Origin: Oopsacas minuta
Lineage: Eukaryota > Porifera > Hexactinellida > Lyssacinosida > Leucopsacidae
Length of the DNA: 64,000 nt
Direction: 5' to 3'
Assembly (NCBI GenBank): GCA_024704765.1
Contig: JAKMXF010000244.1
Location: 639,837-703,836 of the forward strand
Shown: positions 10,900 through 19,946 of the stretch, one piece after another
Layout of the letters: every line of letters begins with the position of its first letter
How positions within the stretch are numbered: position 1 is the first letter of the stretch
Made by a program: the position numbers and the translations under genes
The notes under the pieces: generated by a model
Database searches by the model: none
Told to the model about the DNA's origin: nothing
What the model saw: only the letters and a program-made list of their open reading frames with translations

Positions 10900-11660
10900 A
10901 TCTTGCTTCTATCATATCTTCACTATCATCATTAATTTCCTCGACGTGTTGATTAGGAAGAACTACGTTAGGAGGTGGTTGAAGTAATATCAATGAGCCA
11001 AATCCAACAGCTATTAGGTTGTACTTGAGGACAAGAGCTTCCTATGTTCTCCGGGAGCAAACGGATTCTATCTCCCTTCGAAATCTTGCTAGCCACCTTG
11101 AACTCTCGCTCACTTGGAACTGATCCACAAGGTGACTCAAAAATCGAAATGCAATTATCGACAATCGTAGATATAATTCCAAATGAATTCTCCAGTACCA
11201 GAATGAATCCAAATCCCTAGATATTCATTTTTCAGCAAAGTAGAGCAATATTTCTGAATTGATTTGACTTTGAAGTATGCCACTTTTACAGAGCATTCGG
11301 GCTAACTAATTTGCTTTCGTCATTAGAGTCATTTAGAATCCAAGATAGTAGCCATTGCATACATATCAACGAAATGCTTTCGGGAGTCCTCGCCCCTGAA
11401 ATATCGGTTCATTTGTTTCACAAATTCATTCTTCAAAGTTCCGATGCCGAATTCTTCAATTGCATCCAACTAAAATACATATTCTTTATCAATTGAATGG
11501 TATCAGAAATGCAAGCATTCTCGCATTCTGCATCCAATGTAGTATCCGAAAATGGCTTTAATAATATGATTACTTTGGGAATGAGCATCCAGTCATTTGG
11601 CGTGAGTTGAATTTCAGAATTAATCATGATTCGATTATCTTCTTCAGCATATTGAATGGC
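10900..11660 (-). pseudogene. hAT (ZBED-like) transposase remnant
   Basis: Read right to left, about 11640-11560 gives KPAIQYAEEDNR then LTPNDWMLIPKVIILLKPF. This matches the region before the C-terminus of ZBED-type hAT transposases (...LT.neW.li..l..lLkPF..aT). About 11110-11010 gives SPCGSVPSEREFKVASKIS followed by RLLPENI, the hAT dimerisation signature (P..S.PSER.F..A..I..R..L.PEN). Frameshifts and stops interrupt the reading. No terminal repeats were identified. Confidence 0.62.
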
Positions 11661-12941
11661 AGGTTTCTGCTAAAAGAGTCGAACTAACATACTTAGTATT
11701 TGTTGGACTTGGTATATGTGGTATCTTTCTCAGTCAATTTTTTCTTACTTAGTGTTAGGTTCGCTGGTGCAAATATTGCATCAATTTTTCAACAACTGAT
11801 TCCCATTTGGACTACTAATTACTATAATCACTTGTACAGAGGATGTTCCTAGTTTCAGGCGACCTTCTACTTGGATTATAATACCTGGGAGCTTATTTGC
11901 AATCTCAGGAGCAATAGAAATTACTCTGTTCACCTCTATTTCGCAAAGTACTACTAACTCTCAATACCAGTGGCTTAAGTATATTTTTCTTACTCTAAAT
12001 GGTGGGGGCACTAGTGTTTATATCGTTTGTCAGGAAATATTTATATTTGACAAACCAAAGAATTGTTGGCGTAATCATCCTATTTGGGTTACCACATGGA
12101 GTTATTTGACTGGTTCAATCAGGGCCATCGAGATCGGGAGCGGGCCCCGGGTCATAATTTTGGGTGCTGGCCCCCTCTGATATTTTGTTCCGTTATCGTG
12201 AAGTGAATAAACAAAACGCAAACTATCGCATTCGTATTATATATATATTAACAATTTAAATACATAAAATCCTATTTACTCTTATATTTTATGAATTTTC
12301 AAATAGCCTTTAGCTAAATAGCTGTATGGCTATAGAGTTATGATGTAAGTAGTATGAATGAAAAACTAATACTACATAGCTAATACTTCAAGAGTTATTG
12401 TGGTTAAGAGCAGAAAAATACAAAAATTTACGGTCAGTGTAATTAGCAGAAAGCTTTGCGTGCCTTCTTCATAGCAAAATCATTGATTTTGTCTGGGTTT
12501 CTAGGAAGGATTAAATAACAAAGGTATTACTCTGCCCAGCAATTTCTTTATATTCGCCTTTACTTGGCTACTTAATGCAGCCAATAAAGCCTATGCATAC
12601 CTTCACAGACAGAATTTCTCGGCCCTGGTATAATTACCACGCCTACCCCCTACCCCTCTCGACAGCCCTGGGTTCAACATTTATTAGTTTATCCAGTCTC
12701 TACTATGTTACTACTCCCTCAGCATTCTTTATTTCTCAAGAAGAATGGCTTGTTATTATTTATGCTATCATTAACACTTCTAATCTGTGTTTTATTCTCT
12801 TATCTTGGGCTAACTCAAAAACCAGTGGCACTATTGTCACAGCGTCCTGGCCTTTCCAAGTCATTCCCTGATTCTTTGGCCCTTATATGCTTGATGGGGA
12901 AGAATTGAAATACTTCCAGTAAATAGGATGTGTATTTGTAA
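11661..12941. other. no gene recognised
   Basis: A CAGGGCCATCGAGATCGGGA motif near 12119 looks like a single hAT-type terminus without a partner. Overlapping open frames at 12575-12871 and 12705-12908 encode hydrophobic residues in two frames, and I recognise no family. Confidence 0.35.
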
Positions 12942-13296
12942 CATAGACTCCTTTAGAGAAGGACTGGAACGTCGCGATCTCGGGGTTTTTAACTTGAGTC
13001 TGAGAGGCTCCAATTACAAAATTGAAAAAGCATTAGAACCTATATTTAACCTGTGGTTGGGGGCCAGACATAACCAAGAAGCTTAAAATAAGAGTATTGG
13101 CCACATTTCCCTTTGACCTTAGGCAGATATGAACTTCCTGTTTTCAACCATATTTCCTTATGTTTTTGGGATATTTGCATGTTTTGTGCAATGGCTGCGT
13201 GGTGATGTTTTATTTTTCTTGTTGCAAATATGTCTGCATGTTTATTGATATTGATTATGCATGATAATGTGTTTTGTTTTCAGCTTTTGTGACAAT

Positions 13297-13818
13297 ATGC
13301 CACGTCGTTGCAGCTGTTTTGGTTGTAGAGGAAACTATGATGGGACGCCTTACCTAAGGGTCATATCCTTCCCAAAAGATCCTGAGGAGAGGGAGAGATG
13401 GATATTGGCAATGCCGAATGAAAACGAAAGCTTGAGGCGCTTGAAGGAGATATATATTTGTGAGAGACATTTCAATTGTGAATGGGTGTCAGTAAAGGAT
13501 GGAAAGCGACCAAAAGAACCGCCATCAATATTTCCTGGAGTACCGAAATCAGTTTTGAAGCAGGTCACCTCAGCTCCACGCCCAACATCATCTACATCAG
13601 AATCAAGAGCTAAGAAAGTGCAGGCAGCTTATGAGGCTGCAGACAAGATCGAAGATTTCGACCACTTATCCGCCAAAATGAGCTCCTATTTTCCTGGATT
13701 TAACTTCATAAAAGACCAGAAAACCTGTACCTATCAAGAACTGACGCTACTGGACAAACTGTCAAGCAGTTCTTTCATTTCCAACAAGTCAGTTCACCAT
13801 TTGGATTCCTATTCTTGA
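13297..13818 (+). CDS. THAP-domain N-terminus of P-element transposase
   Basis: THAP domains are C2CH zinc-coordinating, sequence-specific DNA-binding modules. In P elements they bind subterminal sites for transposition. From the Met at 13297 the protein starts MPRRCSCFGC (Cys5 and Cys10), has the conserved Trp35, then CERHF (Cys55 and His58) and ends the domain with IFPGVPKS, similar to the AVPTIF box. The open frame extends 36 bases upstream, but a splice-acceptor-like TTTTCAG at about 13277-13283 and the THAP spacing favour 13297. The frame stops at 13816-13818 (TGA), just where the transposase resumes in another frame, so in the intact element this was the N-terminus of a larger protein. 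The 173-residue product could still bind DNA, as truncated P repressors do, but expression is unknown. Confidence 0.75.
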   Translation: MPRRCSCFGCRGNYDGTPYLRVISFPKDPEERERWILAMPNENESLRRLKEIYICERHFNCEWVSVKDGKRPKEPPSIFPGVPKSVLKQVTSAPRPTSSTSESRAKKVQAAYEAADKIEDFDHLSAKMSSYFPGFNFIKDQKTCTYQELTLLDKLSSSSFISNKSVHHLDSYS

Positions 13819-15665
13819 ATAGAGTTGAAAAAGATGGTATTGAGGTGTCCAAGCGACTATTTCCTTTGCAGAAGAACAGCTTACTCTCGATATGATCCCA
13901 GATTGGATACATAACTGACCAGGTAAACGCCTATGAGTACACAAGACAAGAAATTCTTGAGCACGCAATAAGCCAGCTCTGCAAGATGACTGAGGCGCAC
14001 GAGCTTGCTCATTTCACCTTCCTTCTGTCGCAGCTGTCCCTTATATTCAAACCTCCTGATGGACGCCGATTTGACACTGATACTATGATTTTCGCAGTGC
14101 AGCTTCACAACATATCACCTAGTGCATACAAAATGATTCGCCGATCCGGCTTAATCATTCTGCCATCAACAGAAAAGGTAAAACAGATGCTTGCTTGGGG
14201 TCTGCAGGACTCCAACCTCAAAACCTTGTTCGACCAGCTTAAGCCACAGCAGCGTTTGGTAAATTTAATGTTTGACGAGGTAAAGCTGGTCGAGACATTG
14301 CGATTTTCTGGAGGGCATGTTCTAGGATACTCTCAAAATACTGCAGCGGGTGGTGACCATGAAATGCTTGCTTCACATGCTATGATGGTTGAAGTTGCCT
14401 GCCATTTTGGTGGTCCACACTATATTCTACGCGTTTTGCCCTGCAAAAAACTAACTTCGGATCAGCTGAAAGAACTCCTTATTGAAGCTGGTTCTGGCGG
14501 TACTGTGATTTCTTTAATATATGACAATTGCAATACCAACCGCAGTGTTTATTCAAAGCTTGGAGGACCTGGAAGTTGTCAAGTGCTATCGATTCAAGAA
14601 CAATCTATGTTCTTAGTGTACGACTACTTGCACATCTTCAAAAATATACGCAACAACTGGATTACTGTTGATAGCAAGACACTCTCATTGTCGTAGATGG
14701 CAATGAGTACAAAGCTTACTGGAGTGATATTCAGAAGCTTTATGAGATCGACCGAGCTACTCCTATTCGTTTAACCAAGCTGACACACACTGTTGTTTTC
14801 TCCAAGCCCCTTCAACGTCAGAGCGTACCATTGGTATGTCAAGTGTTCAATGACAAGACTGTCGCTGCCTTGAAGATGTTCAAGGGTTCACTGGGCATCA
14901 GCGAAGGCACCATCATTCTCACCCAGACAATGAGTGAGTGGTTCAAGATAATGAATGTGAAAGACCGTTTCTCAGCTATCCGTCTTCGCGACGAATCCAG
15001 ACAGCCTTGGACAGCAGACTGTACAAGTTTCACTAGGCTGGAGGAGGCCTGCCAAATTATATCTACCTGCGCATGGCAAGGTGGTGGTCATAAGCTGAAG
15101 CTAACTAAGCAAACTGCTGAAGCCTTCACTGTGTCCACACATAATAATGTGGATGCTGCCAAATTGCTTCTGGCAGACAAAGACTTTGACTTCGTTCTTC
15201 CTGCTATATTCGCGGATGAGCCTTGGAAAGTTTTTCGGCCAAGCCAGGCAAAGAATAGGTGGAAACCTTTACATTGACGTAGTTAACATTATTGCTGCAG
15301 CTAAAATTGTAAACTTGCAAACACTCAGTAAGCATGACATTATGCCCGAATCTAGTTCTCGTGTGCTTGATTGTGACAAGAATTGTACAACTTCCGAAAA
15401 TCCAGCTGAGCGAAGTGAATTCATTGACGAGATCACTCCTCAAGACACTCAAGAACTCCTGAGGTCTGATGATACCCTTAAGCATGAAGTTGTTTATTTG
15501 GCCGGATACCTTGTTTATAAATATGGTGATAGCAATAGTATGGAGGAGATCATTGGTGATGAAGATGGTAACGAGGTGTCATCTGAGTTCCTAGATAATT
15601 TGAATAGAGGTGGACTGAGTGTGCCGACTATGTCAATCGTCTTTTTCGTACACAATGCCTATAAT
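13764..15665 (+). pseudogene. P-element transposase catalytic region, frameshifted
   Basis: The body of a P/THAP9-type transposase, an RNase H-like DDE enzyme with a GTP-binding insertion. Pieces in order: about 13800-13892 (FLFLNRVEKDGIEVSKRLF) ending at an in-frame TGA (13893-13895); 13896-14696, with FDEVKLVE holding a candidate first catalytic Asp near 14273, YDNCNTNRSVYSKLGGPG near 14520, and YDYLHIFKNIRNNW; about 14685-15277 in the next frame; about 15240-15663, including VVYLAGYLVYK and LNRGGLSVPT, the P-type C-terminal motif. At least three frameshifts and one stop inactivate it. It ends at the N. Family assignment is strong because domain order and motifs agree throughout. Confidence 0.8.
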
Positions 15666-15666
15666 N

Positions 15667-16385
15667 CGAAATCTTGGATCTTGTCTGCAGCCTCATAAGC
15701 TGCCTGCACTTTCTTAGCTCTTGATTCTGATGTAGATGATGTTGGGCGTGGAGCTGAGGTGACCTGCTTCAAAACTGATTTCGGTACTCCAGGAAAAATT
15801 GATGCCGGTTCTTTTGGTCGCTTTCCACCCTTTACTGACACCCATTCACAATTGAAATGTCTCTCACAAATATATATCTCTTTCAAGCGCCTCAAGTTTT
15901 CGTTTTCATTCGGCATTGCCAATATCCATCTCTCCCTCTCCTCAGGATCTTTTGAGAAGGATATGACCCTTAGGTAAGGCGTCCCATCATAATTTCCTCT
16001 ACAACCAAAACAGCTGCAACGACGTGGCATATTATCACAAAAGCTGAAAACAAAACACATTATCATGCACAATCAATATCAATTAACATGCAGACATATT
16101 TGCAACAAGAAAAATAAAACATTACCACGCAGCCATTGCACAAAACATGCAAATATCCCAAAAACATAAGGAAATATGGTTGAAAACAGGAAGTTCATAT
16201 CTGCCTAAGGTCAAAGGGAAATGTGGCCAATACTCTTATTTTAAGCTTCTTGGTTGTGTCTGGCCCCCAACCACTGGTTAAATATAGGTTCTGATGCTTT
16301 TTCAATTTTTTAATTGGAGCCTCTCAGACTCAAGTTAAAAACCCCGAGATCGCGACGTTCCAGTCCTTCTCTAAAGGAGTCTATG
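15667..16385 (-). mobile_element. P-element 5' end, inverted copy (719 bp)
   Basis: Exact-length counterpart of the copy at 28140-28858. It carries the terminal CATAGACTCC motif at its right edge (16385) and the THAP ORF on the minus strand (Met at about 16030, same C2CH residues). It breaks off at the N at 15666, at the same base (..AAGATTTCG) as the 28140 copy. By eye the two differ at one base, while both differ at several from the copy at 12942. Confidence 0.9.
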
Positions 16386-17199
16386 GTTTAACATTCCAGT
16401 AGTTGTATTCACGCCAGAATGCCCAGGATCATGATATAACTGCAATATTTCTTGTACAGTAGGATCTCCAAGACCTGGGCATCGTGGGACCGGAGGGTGC
16501 CCGATCCTAGAATTTGCCCGGATCTCGGAAATATCATTAACTCTATGGTAGTTACAACCCATAATGTATATTTGAGTTCCCTTAGGTATTCGAATTCTGT
16601 TATTAAATTTACATGCTGTATACAAACGTAATCCAATATAAATATAGTAACTGAAGTCAACGCTAGTATGAGGAGAATTATATGAAATGGTGAAATTCTT
16701 TTAGACTAATATAAAATAAGGGTGCCCTGTTGAGGGAGGTGCCCGTATCTTGGAGCTCCGGATCTCAGAGGTTCGACTTTATTTCACCTGAGGTGGGTCA
16801 TATTACCATAGTCCCATCAGTCTTTCAGATCTAATTTGGATAAACAAATTGTAAAGATGAAATCAAAATCATAAATCAAATTTACCATTCGAACAGTTTG
16901 TAATTTCATTGACACTGAAATGTTGGAATTTATGGGATGTACTGTTTTCACTAACCTTAAGTAATCTACTTGATTCATCTAATTGATACTAGGAAGTTCT
17001 TCTTCTAAAGTAATGCTACGCAACTGTAGTGTTAGGTCTTCGGGAATCTTTCCACTCTTGAGATAATTAATAATATTGGAGTGCTCCAAGGGATCTATAA
17101 ATTGTTAGGTAGTAGTAAGATACCTCTCACTGAAGAATGGTGATACTAATACAAGGAAGTTGTTCTGTCATACAAAATGACTCATTCAATGTAATTCTA
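16386..17199. other. no gene recognised
   Basis: Two GC-richer patches (about 16455-16535 and 16715-16780) share GATCTCCAAG/GGGCA motifs in roughly inverted orientation, perhaps a degraded short element. Nothing coding is visible. Confidence 0.35.
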
Positions 17200-18062
17200 A
17201 CAAGTAGCAAGATTTTGAGTCAACTAAATCTGTTAGCACACATTCAAGGTGATTCAAACTTGCAACAAGTTTTTCATTTAACTTCAACTGTTAGGACATA
17301 ATCAAGGTGATTCTAATATCTAATAGTATTTTTCATTCCATTAACAACTAATGGCAGAATATATATTTTGGAATCCACTTGAATGTGCCATACCATGTGA
17401 AATACATTGGGAAAACTTGTCAAATGTAAGAATAACCCAGACTATGTGTTAACAGTTGATTTTGAATGAAAAAGGTTGTTGCATGTTGAAATCAACTTGA
17501 AAATATCCAAACAAGTGAACATTAATTATACTACTTGTTACATATGAGAATCTACTGGATTATGTCCTATCGAACCAAATTGATAGAAAAAACCTATTAC
17601 ATGTAAATATAACCTTAAATATATGCTAACATGTGAAATTGAATGAAAACACATGTTACATGGTTAAGATCACCTTGAATATGTCTTGACATAAGAAAAC
17701 CATGTAAAAATATAGTACATGTTAGATTACCTTGACTATGTGTAATTTTGTGAAATTGAATGAAAAAACTTGTCACATGTATGAATCACATTTAATTAGT
17801 GTTAACAGGTGGAACTTTATGAAAAGACTTGTCACATGCTAGAATCAACTTGAATATATGCAAACACTTGAAAATCATTGAAACACTTGGTTCATGTTAG
17901 AATCGCCATAAATATGTGTAAACAGTTGAAATTGAATGAAAAACGTGTTAAATGTAAGAATAACCTAGAATGTGTGCTAACACTTGAAATTGAATGAAAG
18001 ATCTAGTAACATGTCAGAATCACATTGAATATGTGTTAAGGATTCTAATAAAAATGACGTAG
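17200..18062. repeat. degenerate ~60-bp satellite array with orientation flip
   Basis: Diverged units of about 60 bp share blocks such as CAAGGTGATTC, TTTTTCATT and CTGTTAG. From 17200 to about 17345 they read in one orientation. From about 17350 to 18062 they read as the reverse complement (GAATCAC..TTGAATATGTG, TGAAATTGAATGAAAA). The same family fills 47.6-57.4 kb and recurs near 60.7 and 62.5-62.9 kb. Confidence 0.8.
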
Positions 18063-18944
18063 TGGCAATTTATTAGTAGCGCTTAAGATAGTTATAATAA
18101 CGCATAATCATTTACTATTACTAATCAAATATTTACGCTTTGATGTCTAATTTACACAAATCTCGAATATAGGAATAACACAGGTAGCTTTCAATGGACA
18201 TCAAATAACAAATCATGATCATTTTATATTCAAATACAAGAGCCTATATCATTAATGGAAATATTTTTGCTGGCAACAATATTATCATGCATGGAGAATC
18301 CTTTGGGCTAACTCTATACTAATGAATTAATTGATAGTAAATACTACTCGCTTTTACTTTACATTACAAATTTTCATTCGAAGAGAGGTAATGAGACAGA
18401 CCTCCAAAACTGTCAAATAATATCGAGAATTTTGTTAAATCTTCGACTCATACTTCATTCCCTTCTTAAACAGTCCTTGTTAAGTAGCTTCTTGCTCTGT
18501 CTCTTATACACATCTCAGCTTTGCTTATGGTATTATCTCCAATTAAATAATTGGATATTAGTCCACAAATTGCATGGCCTTTCAGTAAAAAGTCGAAATA
18601 TCTTGCACATTAGTTAATACTTAAACTTAGCTTGGAAATTTTAGTTCAGTTTCACATTCTATATCTTTATCCATTCTCCAAATAATGAATCATTGCATTT
18701 TCTAAGGTTATGGGTGTATAAATTTTTTCTTCATAAATGCCTCTATTCCCTGTTATGCAACCAAAGTTCGAGGACCAATGACCTAAGTAACATAATAAAT
18801 GGCGCAGCATGGTCTAAGGCCTACTTACATATATTACTGTATATGTCACCGAGAAGGCCAACAGGAAATCTGTTTTATCACATATTTCCAGAAATATATA
18901 ATTTAGAGCCGAGGTATGTATGAATGACATATATAGATATGATG
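18063..18944. other. no gene recognised (contains Tn5 mosaic end)
   Basis: No supported gene. Open frames at 18432-18617 and 18693-18923 have no recognisable content, and the first one runs through the artefactual Tn5 end at 18497-18515. Confidence 0.4.
18497..18515. other. exact Tn5 mosaic end (probable library adapter)
   Basis: CTGTCTCTTATACACATCT is the 19-bp mosaic end used in tagmentation libraries. A perfect 19-base match by chance in 64 kb is negligible. The bases after it (CAGCTTTGC) are not the usual adapter continuation. A trimmed mate-pair junction or chimeric read is therefore the likeliest explanation. Confidence 0.9.
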
Positions 18945-19685
18945 GCGAAGTATGTATTTCTACTGTGAAATCGGATTTCTCATCATGTGGTTTCGGAAGA
19001 GATATTCTTAGAACGAAAAATGCTACTTTTCAAACTATGTTTAAACCATGTTCTCAGTGTTTTAGTGCTTGACAGATTATATAATAACTGAAGCGAATAG
19101 TATATCTGAAAACAATAGTTGATATGAATGGAATGTCAAAAAATTCCTGTCTTGCCAGGGAAACCTGTTTTCATTTCTTTAAGCTATACTCAAAAACTGT
19201 GTGCTATGGCTCTGAAATATATGCCCGTCTGTAATAGTCAAATTCCTATTCTCTAATAATATAGTTCATCTACTTTTTGTTCATACTATTTAGATACTTT
19301 GACAATTGCTATATAGATAATAGTCATATTATATATGAGAAATGTCAAAATATCTCAAGTATCAACTGAAATAAGTGAAATCTATTATTAGCGAATAGGA
19401 AGTTGACTATCACGGAACTATTGGTATAAAGTTAAGAGCATAGAATTCATAGTTTCTGAGTTATAGGTTCAAAAATATCAACACGTTCCCTTAGCAACAC
19501 TGGAATCTGTTCACATTCCATTCATATCAAGTATATTATTCAAATATAGTATCTGCCTCTGTCATTATCTAGAACTGTCAAGCACTAAAACACAGAGAAC
19601 GTGGTTAAATATAGTTTGAAAAGCTGCCCTTTTCGTTCTAAAAATAGCTCTTGCGAAACCACATGATGAGAAATCATACTTTAGG
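18945..19685. mobile_element. ~740-bp foldback (hairpin) element
   Basis: The left half (GATTTCTCATCATGTGGTTT from 18974 inward) is mirrored by the right half ending at about 19676. Shared blocks continue through CAAACTATGTTTAAACC / GGTTAAATATAGTTTG, AGTGCTTGACAG / CTGTCAAGCACT, ATTCATATCAA and TCCTATTC.CTAATAAT, almost to the centre near 19325. The left arm has a ~19-bp insertion at about 18953-18973. No ORF is inside. I could not fix a target duplication. Confidence 0.75.
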
Positions 19686-19946
19686 CACTTGTAATGTATT
19701 TCGATAACTTATTCCTATACTCCATAAATACCTGGGGCATTCGAACTATTCCCATCGAAAGATTTCTGCGCGATGGATGCCAAAAATCGTCACAAAAAAA
19801 GAGGAAAGAGGAGAAGAGGGCTTCATGCCAAAAAAATTTCTTAAAGAATGGTGAGATTGTGTATCTCGAAGATTAAATAATATCGTTACTCGTGAGGAAA
19901 CTTGGGTTGTAAATTCTGAACCTCTGCGTAACGAACAAAGCTAATT
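19686..19946. other. no gene recognised; left flank of Transib
   Basis: No feature is seen except the final five bases, TAATT (19942-19946), which form the left target-site duplication of the Transib element. Confidence 0.5.

Larger units (their letters stand above)
12942..15665 (+). mobile_element. P-element superfamily transposon, 3' end lost at an N
   Basis: The 5' terminus CATAGACTCCTTTAGAGAAG is shared by the copies at 16385 (inverted) and 28140, which defines the element end. A THAP-domain ORF and P-transposase sequence follow. The element runs without a 3' terminal repeat into a single N at 15666. Beyond the N the sequence is an inverted copy of the element's own 5' 719 bp. No convincing 8-bp target duplication can be assigned because no intact right end exists here. 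Confidence 0.85.

Noticed and set aside
12575-12908. Overlapping hydrophobic open frames, considered as a mitochondrial insertion or a P450 N-terminus
   Set aside because: No conserved motif of any mitochondrial subunit or of P450 could be matched, and the similarity is limited to hydrophobicity.
17200-18062. Regularly spaced repeats resembling a CRISPR array
   Set aside because: Units are degenerate end to end with no constant repeat alternating with unique spacers, there are no cas genes, and the context is eukaryotic.
18432-18923. Two plus-strand open frames that could be small genes
   Set aside because: The first runs through the artefactual Tn5 end; neither shows a recognisable domain, splice context or start.
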